Positions 15,268 to 24,600 of a stretch of DNA of 64,000 nucleotides are shown one piece after another. Every line of letters begins with the position of its first letter. Positions within the stretch are counted from its first letter, which is position 1. The notes beneath the pieces are model-generated. The model had not been told where the DNA came from, did no database searches, and saw only the letters and a list, made by a program, of their open reading frames with translations. The stretch spans positions 62,001 through 126,000 of the forward strand of contig DIXU01000014.1 of the NCBI GenBank assembly GCA_002436105.1, read 5' to 3'. The DNA is from Candidatus Aminicenantes bacterium UBA6072 (GTDB lineage Bacteria; Acidobacteriota; Aminicenantia; UBA2199). Made by a program: the position numbers and the translations under genes.

Positions 15268-16767
15268 TCAGCCGGCGATGCTGATGCTGGCTTTCTTGAC
15301 CAGGACCTTGTGCTTGAATATCGTCGACAGCGAAAGAAAAGAGATGTAGAGGTACCCGTACTGGAACATCATGAGGAAGGGCAGGGTGAGCCAGATCCCC
15401 TCGCTGACGCAGGTGACCACGGCGAAGGTGAAATACATGCCCAGCACGAGCTCCAGGACGGTGATCATGAGGTTTTTGTTGCCCCTGTACTTTTTGGTCG
15501 TCCAGCTGTCGTTCTTCTTTTCGATGCCGAATTTGGGAGTGCGCACGAATTCCGATTCCTTGTTCATCAGGGCTTCCACGACGGCAAAGGAGTTGTTCAC
15601 CGACAGCCCGATGCCCAGCCCCATGAGCAGGGGCAGGTACTTGAAGGTGGCCGTCCAGTTGGAGTACAGCTCTTTCTGGGAAACGATGTAAAACGCCGTG
15701 ACCGAAGCGGTGGCCATCAGGAACAGGGGGACATCGTAGATGAACATCTGCCCCCAGTCCATGTCGCGGCGCATCAGTACCACCGGCAGGATGGACACCG
15801 ACAGCGGCACCATCAGCAGGTAGGCGAAATTGGCCGCCAGGTGGAAGAAGGCCTCCACCTTTACACGCAGCGGCAGCTTGGCCCGGAAGATGCTGGGCAG
15901 GAGCTTCTTGGCGGTCTGGATGGAACCCTTGGCCCAGCGGTGCTGCTGCGCCTTGAAGGCGACGATGTCCACCGGCAGCTCGGCCGGCACCGAATGCTCG
16001 GGGAGGTAAATGAACTGCCAGCCCTTCATCTGCGTGCGGTAGCTCAGGTCGAGGTCCTCGGTCAGGGTATCGTGCTGCCAGCCGCCGCCGTCGATGATGG
16101 CGGCCTTGCGCCAGATGCCGGCGGTGCCGTTGAAGTTGAAGAAACGGCCGGAGCGGTTGCGGGCCGTGTGCTCGATGACGAAATGACCGTCGAGAAAGAT
16201 CGACTGCAGGTTGGTGATCAGCGAAAAGTTGCGGTTGAGGTGGCTCCAGCGCATCTGCACCATGGCAACGTTGGCGGCGGTGAAGTAGTGGATCGTGTTC
16301 TGCAGGAAGTGCTTGTGGGGAACGAAGTCCGCGTCGAAAACGGCGATAAACTCGCCCTTGGCCACTTTCATGCCTTCTTCCAGGGCTCCGGCCTTGAAGC
16401 CATTGCGGTTCCGGCGGTGCAGGTAGGAGATGTCCACTCCCTGCTTCTTATAGAACTCGACGCGGCGCGAAGCAATGGCCACCGTCTCGTCGGTGGAATC
16501 GTCGAGCACCTGGAATTCCAGGAGTTCCCGGGGATAATCCATCTTCACCACGGCGTCGATCAGGCGCTCGGCCACGTACATCTCGTTGTACATGGGCAAT
16601 TGAATGGTCACCCGCGGCAGTTCCACGAACAGGCGCCCGGGCTTGGGGGCGGCCTTTTTGTTCTTATAATATAGATAGACCATGAGATACCGGTGCGCGC
16701 CGAAAACGGCCAGGAGCGAAAGCACCAAGAAATAAAGCACCACTACCAATTCGTTTAGGTTTTCCAT
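15268..16767 (-). CDS. Processive GT2 glycosyltransferase (cellulose synthase / glucomannan synthase-like)
   Basis: 499 residues. One N-terminal membrane helix (about 8-28), a cytosolic GT-A domain and about four C-terminal membrane segments. Catalytic marks of processive family 2 enzymes are all present: VLDDSTD, VFDADF, the acceptor motif LTEDLDLSYR (TED) and QQHRWAKGS (Q-x-x-R-W). Such enzymes polymerise a beta-linked glucan or mannan and move it across the inner membrane. No cellulose operon partners (BcsB, PilZ) are adjacent, so the product is not known. The terminal tail is lysine-rich. Confidence 0.88.
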   Translation of the reverse strand: MENLNELVVVLYFLVLSLLAVFGAHRYLMVYLYYKNKKAAPKPGRLFVELPRVTIQLPMYNEMYVAERLIDAVVKMDYPRELLEFQVLDDSTDETVAIASRRVEFYKKQGVDISYLHRRNRNGFKAGALEEGMKVAKGEFIAVFDADFVPHKHFLQNTIHYFTAANVAMVQMRWSHLNRNFSLITNLQSIFLDGHFVIEHTARNRSGRFFNFNGTAGIWRKAAIIDGGGWQHDTLTEDLDLSYRTQMKGWQFIYLPEHSVPAELPVDIVAFKAQQHRWAKGSIQTAKKLLPSIFRAKLPLRVKVEAFFHLAANFAYLLMVPLSVSILPVVLMRRDMDWGQMFIYDVPLFLMATASVTAFYIVSQKELYSNWTATFKYLPLLMGLGIGLSVNNSFAVVEALMNKESEFVRTPKFGIEKKNDSWTTKKYRGNKNLMITVLELVLGMYFTFAVVTCVSEGIWLTLPFLMMFQYGYLYISFLSLSTIFKHKVLVKKASISIAG

Positions 16768-16800
16768 TCATTCCCCATTGAGGTCACAACTGAAGTCGGA

Positions 16801-16829
16801 ATTATACACCAAAACGACAAAGGGTTCAA
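16801..16829 (-). promoter_or_regulatory. Promoter of the GT2 gene
   Basis: Minus strand: TTGAAC (16829-16824), 17 bases, perfect TATAAT (16806-16801), about 30 bases before the start codon. Confidence 0.7.
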
Positions 16830-16853
16830 GGGACGGCGGGAGAAAGAAGAAAA

Positions 16854-16928
16854 TCGGGGTGAGAGGATTTGAACCTCCGGCCTTTCCGACCCGAACGGAA
16901 CGCGCTAGCCAGTCTGCGCTACACCCCG
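16854..16928 (-). tRNA. tRNA-Pro (CGG)
   Basis: On the minus strand the acceptor CGGGGTG pairs with CACCCCG; anticodon stem TTCCG/CGGAA encloses TTCGGGT, anticodon CGG; T arm GGAGGTTCAAATCCTCT is canonical. No encoded CCA. Confidence 0.96.
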
Positions 16929-16944
16929 TGACAGGAGAAACTGC

Positions 16945-16973
16945 ATTGTATCATAAATGCCGGGATTTGTGAA
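16945..16973 (-). promoter_or_regulatory. Promoter of tRNA-Pro
   Basis: Minus strand: TTCACA (16973-16968), 17 bases, TACAAT (16950-16945), 16 bases before the tRNA. Confidence 0.6.
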
Positions 16974-17005
16974 ACCTTCCTTGCCCGGGAGCCAGGGAAG
17001 CGCGC

Positions 17006-17030
17006 GCCGGCGGACCTTGCCGCCGCCGGC
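17006..17030. repeat. GC-rich inverted repeat upstream of purH
   Basis: GCCGGCGG (17006-17013) and CCGCCGGC (17023-17030), 8 bp perfect with a 9-base loop, between the divergent tRNA-Pro and purH promoters. No T-run, so not an intrinsic terminator; role unknown. Confidence 0.6.
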
Positions 17031-17089
17031 AGGAAACCCGTGCCGGTCCCTTGTCCGCCCGGGCGGAACGCGGGCCTCTCGCCCGGATT

Positions 17090-17118
17090 TTGCTTCGCGG
17101 CACGCAACAGGCTATAAT
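17090..17118 (+). promoter_or_regulatory. purH promoter
   Basis: TTGCTT (17090-17095), 17 bases, TATAAT (17113-17118). The -35 variant TTGCTT recurs before DUF2892 and rpmB. Confidence 0.7.
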
Positions 17119-17141
17119 GGGGGCCTAGCGGAGGGTGCACC

Positions 17142-18662
17142 ATGAAGCGGGCATTGATCAGCGTCCATGAAAAGGAAAAGATCGACAGAATCGCGGCGGC
17201 CCTGCACAAGGCGGGCTGGGAGATCATTTCCACCGGCGGCACGGCAGCCTACCTGAAAGGCAAGGGGATACCGGTCAGCGAGGTGTCGGGGATCACCCAG
17301 TTCCCGGAAATCCTCGACGGCCGGGTCAAGACCCTGCACCCGCTGATCTTCGGCCCGGTCCTGGCCAAGAAAACCCCCGAGCACCTGAAGCAGCTGGACG
17401 ATCTCGGCATGGGCAAGATCGACCTGGTCATCATCAACTTTTACCCCTTCGAGGCCGCTCTGGAGAATACAGCCAACGACCTGGACGCCATGCTGGCCAA
17501 CATCGACATCGGCGGACCGTCGCTGGTCCGCGCCGCGGCCAAGAACTTCAAGGACACGATCATCCTTGTTGACGAAAAGGATTACCCGCCCATCATCGGC
17601 GCCATCGAGAGCAACGGCGATGTGCCGCTCGAGCTGAAAAAGAAATTGGCGCAGAAGGCCTTCGCCGGCACCGCTTTTTACGACTCGCTGATCGCCTCCT
17701 ATCTGGCCAGCGGCATGGAGGGGCATCCCGACTTCATGACCATCGGCGGCCGGCGCGTCCGGTCGCTGCGCTACGGCGAGAACCCCCACCAGTCGGCTTT
17801 CCTGGCCGTCGGCGACCGCCGCTCCCCGTTCGCCGCCATCGACCAGCTGCACGGCAAGGAGCTCTCCTACAACAACATCCTCGACATGGCCATGATGTAC
17901 GAGCTGCTCAACGATTTCCAGGGCAAGAAGCATTTCGTCGCCGTCGTCAAGCACCAGAATCCCTGCGGCGCCGCCCTCGCCTCCGACCAGCAGGCGGCCT
18001 TCCGGGCGGCCTTTGCCGGCGACCCGCGCTCGGCTTACGGCGGCATCGTCGGCTTCAACAACCGCATCGAGGGAGAAGTCGCCGCGGCCATGGCCGAGCT
18101 ATTCTTCGAGGTCGTTCTCGCCCCCGATTTCTCCGCCGAGGCCCTGAAGCTTCTGCGCAAAAAGAAGAACCTGCGCCTGGTCCGCATGCCGGCCGGCTTC
18201 GTGGAGGGAGCCGACTTCAAGACCATCCCCGGCGGTTTCGTCCACCAGAGCCGGGACATCCGCCCCTTCGTTGTCGAGGCCTTCGAACTCAAGGCCGGCA
18301 AGCCGCTGGGCAGGAAGGAAAAGGCCGACATCGATTTCGGCTGGAAGATCATCAAGTACGTAAAGTCAAACGGCATTATCCTCGTCAAGAATCTGCAGCT
18401 CATCGGCGTGGGCGCCGGCCAGGCCAGCCGCATCGACTCGGTGGAGCTGGCCATCGGCAAGAGCCAGGTCCCGGTAAGCGGCGCCGTGCTGCTTTCCGAC
18501 GCCTTTTTCCCCTTTCCCGACTCGATCGAGCTGGCCGCCAGGCACAAGATCGCCGTGGTGGTGGAGACCGGCGGCTCGATCAGGGACACCGACGTGATCC
18601 TGACGGCGCAAAAGCTGAATATTTCTCTCGTGTTCACCGGCATCCGCCACTTCCGCCACTGA
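17142..18662 (+). CDS. purH: Bifunctional AICAR transformylase / IMP cyclohydrolase
   Basis: 506 residues, full length for PurH, which does the last two steps of IMP synthesis in the cytoplasm. The N-terminal IMP cyclohydrolase domain is plain (ALISVHEKEKIDRIAAAL, STGGTAAYLKGKGIPV, GRVKTLHPLIFGPVL, NFYPFE). The transformylase domain follows with LRYGENPHQSAF, the active-site Lys-His motif VKHQNPCGAA, and ends VFTGIRHFRH. Ribosome site GGAGGG. It is followed within 35 bases by glycosyltransferase genes, not by other purine genes. Confidence 0.97.
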   Translation: MKRALISVHEKEKIDRIAAALHKAGWEIISTGGTAAYLKGKGIPVSEVSGITQFPEILDGRVKTLHPLIFGPVLAKKTPEHLKQLDDLGMGKIDLVIINFYPFEAALENTANDLDAMLANIDIGGPSLVRAAAKNFKDTIILVDEKDYPPIIGAIESNGDVPLELKKKLAQKAFAGTAFYDSLIASYLASGMEGHPDFMTIGGRRVRSLRYGENPHQSAFLAVGDRRSPFAAIDQLHGKELSYNNILDMAMMYELLNDFQGKKHFVAVVKHQNPCGAALASDQQAAFRAAFAGDPRSAYGGIVGFNNRIEGEVAAAMAELFFEVVLAPDFSAEALKLLRKKKNLRLVRMPAGFVEGADFKTIPGGFVHQSRDIRPFVVEAFELKAGKPLGRKEKADIDFGWKIIKYVKSNGIILVKNLQLIGVGAGQASRIDSVELAIGKSQVPVSGAVLLSDAFFPFPDSIELAARHKIAVVVETGGSIRDTDVILTAQKLNISLVFTGIRHFRH

Positions 18663-18696
18663 CGCCGCCGCCGACATGGGACCGGAAGACGCCGTC

Positions 18697-19503
18697 ATGA
18701 AGATATCAGCCGTGATCATCACCCTCGACGAAGAGGACCGTCTTCCCGACGCCCTGGCCAGCCTGCAGGGGGTGGCCGATGAGGTGGTGGTGGTCGATTC
18801 CTTTTCCGGCGACCGCACGGTGGAGATCGCCCGCGCTTCCGGGTCCCGGGTCCTGCAGAAGAGCTTCGAGAACTACGGCCGGCAGAAAAACTTCGCCATT
18901 GAGCAGGCCCACCATGAGTGGGTCCTCAACCTGGACGCCGACGAGCGCGTCTCCCCCAAACTGAAGCGCGCCATCGCGGCCCTGAAGGAAAGCGGACCCC
19001 CTGCCGGAGTGGCGGCCTTCGCCATCCAGCGCCGCACGCATTACCTGGGACGCTGGATCCGCCACTCGGGCTGGTATCCCGACCGCAAGGTCCGGCTCTT
19101 CAAAAAGAGCGGCGCCTCGTGGCAGGGCAGGATCCATGAACGCCTGAGCGTCAGCGGCCTCATCGCCCCCCTGCCCGGCGCCATCCTGCACTTCACGTAT
19201 CGCGACATCTCCGATCATCTGCGCCGCATCGATCGCTATTCCTCCCTGCAGGCCCAGGAGATCGCGGAAAAGGGCAAGCGTCTCCTCCTTGCCCGCGCCT
19301 GTTTATTGCCGGTCTCCACGTTCGCCAGGCACTATGTCCTCAAGCTCGGCTTTCTCGACGGTTTCGCCGGATTCGTGATCGCCCTGCTGTCATCCTGGGC
19401 GACCGCATTGAAATACCTCAAGGCCCGGGAATTGAAAAAGCCCGCGCGCCGCCAGCGCCGCGACCCGGTAACGGATGAGAATCCTGCATCTGGACTCGGG
19501 TAG
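18697..19503 (+). CDS. GT2 glycosyltransferase (WaaE/KdtX-like)
   Basis: 268 residues from ATG 18697, preceded by GGAAG and directly followed by the fold's first strand (KISAVIITLDEEDRLPDAL); a start at 18676 would add seven residues. Family 2 marks: VVVDSFSGDRT, SFENYGRQKNFAIEQA, NLDADERV, GWYPDRKVRLFKK, HERLSV. This matches the LPS-core glycosyltransferases of the WaaE/KdtX group. A C-terminal hydrophobic segment (GFVIALLSSWATAL) may anchor it to the inner membrane. It overlaps the next glycosyltransferase gene by 29 bases, so the pair likely builds one surface glycan. Confidence 0.88.
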   Translation: MKISAVIITLDEEDRLPDALASLQGVADEVVVVDSFSGDRTVEIARASGSRVLQKSFENYGRQKNFAIEQAHHEWVLNLDADERVSPKLKRAIAALKESGPPAGVAAFAIQRRTHYLGRWIRHSGWYPDRKVRLFKKSGASWQGRIHERLSVSGLIAPLPGAILHFTYRDISDHLRRIDRYSSLQAQEIAEKGKRLLLARACLLPVSTFARHYVLKLGFLDGFAGFVIALLSSWATALKYLKARELKKPARRQRRDPVTDENPASGLG

Positions 19504-20548
19504 GGATTGGCGCGGCGGCCAACAGCAGCTTTTCTACCTGCTGGCTTACCTGGGCGAATCGGGCCGTGCGACCGCGGCCGTCTGCCGTGCCGGCAGCCCG
19601 CTGCACGACAGGCTGCTCCATGAAGGCATTCCGGCCTACCCCTGGCTGGTCCCGGGCGAAGGGCCGCTCCGGAGCATTTTCCGCCTGGAAAAAGCCGTCG
19701 CGGCTTTCCAGCCCGACATCATCCACTGCCACGACGCCCGCTGCATCCTGGCCGGATTGTGGATCGGCCGCCGGCGGCGGAAGATCGTGATCGCCCACCG
19801 CCGGGTCGATTTCCCGGTGGGCCGGCTGGCAGCCCGGTTGAAATACCGCCCCCTGGACGCGATCATTGCCGTATCGCAGAAAATCAAGGACATCCTGTCG
19901 TCCAGGGGCCTGGCCGCCGGCAAGACATTCGTGGTCCATGACGGCATCGACCTGGGACGATTCGTTCCCGTTGCCGAACCCGGCCGGGCACGGGCTCGCC
20001 TGGGCATCCCGGAAGCCGCTTTTCATGTCGGCTGCGCCGGCAGCCTGGTCGATCACAAGGGGCATATTTATTTGCTTGAGGCCGCCGCCAGGCTCATCCC
20101 CGCGTTTCCCGGGCTCTATTTCTCCATTGCCGGCGAGGGTCCCCTGCGCCGCGGCCTCCAGGAAAAGATTGCGGAATTGGGGATCGGCGAGCGCTTCAAG
20201 CTCCCGGGCTTCATCGACGACATGCCGGCATATTTTTATGCGCTGGACGCCTACGCCCACCCTTCGAAATTGGAGGGGATGGGCTCGGCCATCGTCGAGG
20301 CCATGGCCTGCGGACTGCCGGTCGTGGCGGCCGCCAGCGGCGGCATCCCCGAGATCGTGCAAGGTCACGGCATCCTGGTACCGCCCCGGGACCCGGAAGC
20401 ACTGGCCGGCGGACTGGAAACCCTGCTGCATTCCCCGCGGGAGAGGGCCAGCCTGGCGGCGCGTTCCCTGGAGCGCGCCCGGGAGTTCGATTATCGCGCC
20501 ACGAACTCCGTTCTAACCGCCATTTATGCGCGCCTGACAGCAGGATAA
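19475..20548 (+). CDS. GT4-type glycosyltransferase
   Basis: 357 residues, overlapping the preceding gene. GT-B fold: N-terminal ILHLDSGRDWRGGQQQLFYL, DIIHCHDAR, and VHDGIDLGRF at the domain joint; C-terminal CAGSLVDHKGH, SIAGEGPLRRGL and the nucleotide-sugar signature PSKLEGMGSAIVEAMACGLPVV (E-x7-E). Family 4 retaining enzymes add hexose or heptose to a lipid or glycan acceptor at the inner membrane. With its neighbour it suggests lipopolysaccharide-core assembly. Confidence 0.9.
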   Translation: MRILHLDSGRDWRGGQQQLFYLLAYLGESGRATAAVCRAGSPLHDRLLHEGIPAYPWLVPGEGPLRSIFRLEKAVAAFQPDIIHCHDARCILAGLWIGRRRRKIVIAHRRVDFPVGRLAARLKYRPLDAIIAVSQKIKDILSSRGLAAGKTFVVHDGIDLGRFVPVAEPGRARARLGIPEAAFHVGCAGSLVDHKGHIYLLEAAARLIPAFPGLYFSIAGEGPLRRGLQEKIAELGIGERFKLPGFIDDMPAYFYALDAYAHPSKLEGMGSAIVEAMACGLPVVAAASGGIPEIVQGHGILVPPRDPEALAGGLETLLHSPRERASLAARSLERAREFDYRATNSVLTAIYARLTAG

Positions 20549-20553
20549 GGGGC

Positions 20554-20582
20554 TTGCTTCCCCGGGTTTCCCCGGTTATAAT
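20554..20582 (+). promoter_or_regulatory. Promoter giving a probably leaderless DUF2892 mRNA
   Basis: TTGCTT (20554-20559), 17 bases, TATAAT (20577-20582). Only six bases separate the -10 box from the ATG at 20589, so transcription should start at or next to the start codon. Confidence 0.65.
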
Positions 20583-20588
20583 CGCATC

Positions 20589-20837
20589 ATGCCCAAGAAA
20601 GCGCAGTGCGGCACGGACCGGGCGGCGAAATGGATCCGCGTGATCGTTTCGCTCGCCATCATCGGCGCCGGCATCTATTTCAAGAACTGGCTCGGCCTGC
20701 TGGGCGTCATCACCCTGCTGAGCGCCTTCACCGGCTCCTGCCCCCTCTGCCTGCGTTTCGGCGACCCTGAAGATTCCCGCCGGGGAAGCCCGACGGGCAT
20801 GCGCATCCGGCGCCGCCGCGACAACGACGAGGAATAG
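20589..20837 (+). CDS. DUF2892 (YgaP-like) small membrane protein
   Basis: 82 residues: a basic cytosolic start, two adjacent hydrophobic segments (about 17-33 and 35-50) and the family mark TGSCPLCLRFG, followed by a charged tail (RIRRRRDNDEE). DUF2892 proteins form the membrane part of YgaP-type rhodanese proteins or stand alone, as here. No ribosome site is present; see the leaderless promoter just upstream. Confidence 0.82.
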   Translation: MPKKAQCGTDRAAKWIRVIVSLAIIGAGIYFKNWLGLLGVITLLSAFTGSCPLCLRFGDPEDSRRGSPTGMRIRRRRDNDEE

Positions 20838-20867
20838 CCCGTCCAGTCATTCCCTCTCCCCGGCGGC

Positions 20868-20896
20868 TTGACAAGGGCGGCGATCTGTGCGATAAT
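20868..20896 (+). promoter_or_regulatory. Promoter of the lytic transglycosylase
   Basis: TTGACA (20868-20873), 17 bases, GATAAT (20891-20896). Confidence 0.7.
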
Positions 20897-20927
20897 TCTA
20901 TTTCTGAAATCGGATCCCAGGAAAACA

Positions 20928-21536
20928 ATGAACCCCAAAAAAAACTTTCGTGGCATTTTATTGCTTTTTATCGGCCTGTCAGGCATTTTCCTGGCCAGCG
21001 CCATCATCCTCTCGGCCCAACAGGCCGAAAGCCAGAAGACCATTCTTTCCTTGCAGAAAACGGTCGAAACCCTCAACGACAAACTCAGCTCCCACCGGGA
21101 AGACATGGCCAAGGCCGATTTTTACCGCTTCCAGGAGAACGTCTACCGCCTGCACTCCCCCGAGTTCGCCCGCATCGCCGACTCGGTATTCAACCTGAGC
21201 CACCGGCACGGCTTCAATCCCTACCTGATCATGGCCGTCATTTACGTCGAAAGCCGCTTCGACCGCCGCGCCGTCTCCAGGGTCGGGGCCTGCGGCCTGA
21301 TGCAGGTGAATTATCCGGTCTGGAAGACCGCCCTGAACATCGACCGCAGGAAACTGTTCCAGATCGACTACAACATCGAGCTCGGCCTGACCATCCTGAA
21401 AGGCTACCTGCTGGAGACCCGGGGCGACATCGTCAAGGCCCTGATCCTTTACAACAACGGCTACAACTACACCGGCAACAATTACCACGAAAAAGTGCTT
21501 GCCTCCCGTTATTGCCGGCACGCCGATATCGGCTGA
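20928..21536 (+). CDS. Membrane-anchored lytic transglycosylase (SLT domain)
   Basis: 202 residues from ATG 20928; the longer frame from 20868 runs through the promoter. One N-terminal hydrophobic segment (about 9-29), a coiled-coil-like stretch (KTVETLNDKLSSHREDMAK) and then a transglycosylase domain with the catalytic-glutamate motif AVIYVESRFDRRAVSRVGACGLMQV and later LILYNNGYNYTGNNY. Such enzymes cleave peptidoglycan in the periplasm. It lies just upstream of the alpha-2-macroglobulin gene, so both act in the envelope. Confidence 0.88.
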   Translation: MNPKKNFRGILLLFIGLSGIFLASAIILSAQQAESQKTILSLQKTVETLNDKLSSHREDMAKADFYRFQENVYRLHSPEFARIADSVFNLSHRHGFNPYLIMAVIYVESRFDRRAVSRVGACGLMQVNYPVWKTALNIDRRKLFQIDYNIELGLTILKGYLLETRGDIVKALILYNNGYNYTGNNYHEKVLASRYCRHADIG

Positions 21537-21552
21537 ACCCTTCCGTCCCGGG

Positions 21553-21581
21553 TTGTAAATACCCCGCCTTTCCCGCATAAT
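21553..21581 (+). promoter_or_regulatory. Promoter of the alpha-2-macroglobulin gene
   Basis: TTGTAA (21553-21558), 17 bases, CATAAT (21576-21581), about 80 bases before the start codon. Confidence 0.5.
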
Positions 21582-21661
21582 CGGCCCTGGGAAATTTCCG
21601 CGGCAGTTTCCGCGGGGCAGCCGTCAGACCCAACTGAACGGCACGGACGAAGGAGGCGGAC

Positions 21662-24600
21662 ATGAAGCTCACTCTGACCATCCTGGCGGTACTGGTCCCG
21701 GCATTTCTGGCGATCGGCCTGGCCGGGGACGAGCAAGGCGACGGCCTGCAGGCGGTCTACAACCTTTCCGGCGTCCTGGGGGGACTCGAGAACAAGGAGC
21801 TGACCGTCACCTTCTCCGACGACATGCTGCCCCTGGGCGGCCGGCGCGACGGCGCTTCGCTGCTCAGGATCACGCCGGCGATCCAGGGGGAGTTTTTCTG
21901 GCGCGGCAACCGCACCCTGGCCTTCACGCCCAAACCCCGCTTCCGCTATTCGACCACCTACGCCGCCGTCATCCCGGCCGGGACGACGTCGCTGTCGGGA
22001 AAGCGACTGCCCAAGGAGATACGCTGGCAATGGAGCACTCCCCAGGCCTATCCGGTCGAAATCAAGCCCTCCTCCCGGGAATACTTTTCACCGCTCCGCC
22101 CCGGGGGGGAACTTGATTTCCAGGTCTGGGTGAAGGATTCACTGATTGTGCGCTTCAACCAGCCGGTTTCGGCCGCAGATGCCGGCGATTTCTTCATCCT
22201 GAAAGATGCGAAAAGCGGGGGGCGAACACCGATCCGGCTGCATCAGAAGGGCGGCGATGGCATCGAAGTCCGGTACGATGAAGAGCTGCGGCGCGGGGTG
22301 CCCTATCTGTTCACCATCAAAAAGGGATTTCATGGCAGCGAGGGAAGCACGGGAGCGGCCAAGGACTTTTCCTTCACCTTCGAAACGGTACCGCCCTTCC
22401 AATTCGCGGGGAAGGAGCCGCTGGTCCTTTTCCCCGACGCGCCGGTTGCCTGGCTGCCGTTCGCCAACGAGCTGGCCGAATTCGACGAAAACCTGATCCG
22501 GGTGTTCAGGATCACCGGCGATGCGAAATCGCCCCTGAAATTCCACGGTGAGCCGCGCTATTACAGGAATCAGGGCATATTCCTGCGGGTTGACGATGAA
22601 CTGGCCTCCGGCGACCGCCTGAGCATCCGCATCGACCGGAACCTGACGAACATCTTCAAGGAACGTCTCAAGGAAGACCTCGACATCGAGGCCAAAGTCT
22701 GCTCCAGCCGTTCGCCGCGCCTCGACTTCTCGCTGCGCGAAGGCAAGCTCGCGCTGAACGCCAAGAGCATGAAGCGGGCTGACATCCTCCTGTTCAAATT
22801 CAGGCCCGCCTTCCACTCCCTGCTGCATCAGCTCGAACCCGGGATCCTGCAGCGACATGAATTCCGCAGCGAGTTCGTTGAGAAAGAGATCCGGCAGCGG
22901 CTGACCGAGCTTCCCGAAAGACGCAACCAGCCCGAATTGATGGAACAGGAACTGGGATCGCCCCTGGGCTTTTTCGGCCTCCTGGCCCAGCGCTATGAAC
23001 CCTACAACGCCTGTCAGGACACGTTGCTGATGCGCCTGCCGGCTTATGACCCGCCGGCGCTGCGCGTCTTTCACCGCCGCCACATGGACATGGTCATCAA
23101 GGCCGGCCAAAAGCAGACCCTCTTCTGGCTCTACGACAACCGCAGCGGCAAGGGGCTCGCCAACCGGCCGTTCGAGCTGCTGCGGCCTGACAAGGAGACG
23201 ATCGCCCTCGGAACCTCATCAACAGACGGCATCCTGGTCAGCGGCCGGGCGATCGGCACGGACGATCTGGTCGTGGCCAGGGACACCGGCAAAGAAGACA
23301 TGGCTCTGGCGCACATTGCCCAGAAACCGCTGTCCGACCGCGAAGTCCGGGTCTCCGTCTTCAGCGACCGCGGTTTCTACAAGCCGGGCGATACGGTCCA
23401 CATCGCCGGCATCGTCAAGGAACATGCCTCTGGAAAAATCTCCTCGCCAAAAGCCAAGCTGGCAACCCTGGAAATCCTGGGCCCCGACTGGCAAAAGGTG
23501 AAGAGCGACAAGGTGGAGCTCGACAGCCTGGGCGGCTTCCATTATCCTTTCTCCTCCGATCCGGCCGGCAAAAAGGGAAGCTACAACATCCAGGTCAAGG
23601 TCACCGATGATCGGATCTGGCAGGGACAGCACGCCGTCACCATCGATTACTACCAACCCAACACGTTCGCGATAACGCTCGCCGGCATCGCCGAGCGCTA
23701 TTTGTTTTCCGACTCCTTCCGCGCCCAGGTCAGCGGCTCCTATCTGGCCGGCAATCCCATGGCCGGCGACTCCCTGACTTACCGGCTGGACCTCTCGCCT
23801 GCCGGGTCAAGTTTTTTCACTTCCGAGCCCCTGAAGCGATTCGCCTTTGCTCTCGATTCTGACCTGATGCAGAACGACGTACTCCACGAGGGCGAGGGCA
23901 ATCTGGACGTCAACGGCAAGGCGACCCTCGATATCCCCATGAGCCGCTTCCCGAGGACCAACTACGTAGCTGGACTCCATTTTTCGGCCACCGGCAAATC
24001 GGCCGAAGGCAAGGAGTTCACCGCCTATTCCTACTCGCTATTTTTCCCGGGAAAACAGGTGACCGGCATCCGCCTCGGCTATTACCAGAACGTGAAGGAG
24101 CCGGTGAAGGCTGAACTGGCATTGGTAGACAGCCAGGGCAAACCTGCATCCGGCGAAGTCCGCGCCACGCTGTACCGGGAGCATTACGAAAACAACCGGC
24201 GCCGGCTGCAAAAAGCTTCCGAGCCCCGGGATCTTTTCATTGACAAGCTCGGGACCCACATGTTCCGCGTGACCGAAGCCGGCCGTTATATTCTGCGCAT
24301 CGACACTCCCGACGGCTCGGGGCGCGTCGTCTCCACCTCGCACGGCTTTTTTGCCTGGGACAGCGGCTATTCCGACAGGGATGACCGCCTGCGGATCGAA
24401 TCGGAGCAAAGCGTGCTGCGAAACGGCGAGACCCTGAAGTGCTTCATCCGCTCACAGAGGCCGGGACAGGCGCTGGTGACCGTCGAACGGGGCGCGGTCC
24501 TCGACTCCTGGGTCATCCCCCTCCAGAAGATGACCCCGTTCGACATCCCGGTCAGGAAGGAGTACTTCCCAGCCATCCGCGTCGGCGTCGTCGCCATGTA

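Noticed and set aside
16778..16972. 64-codon plus-strand frame
   Set aside because: It runs antisense through the tRNA-Pro gene.
17006..17030. Terminator between tRNA-Pro and purH
   Set aside because: The hairpin is strong but no T-run follows on either strand, and it lies between two divergent promoters where no terminator is needed.
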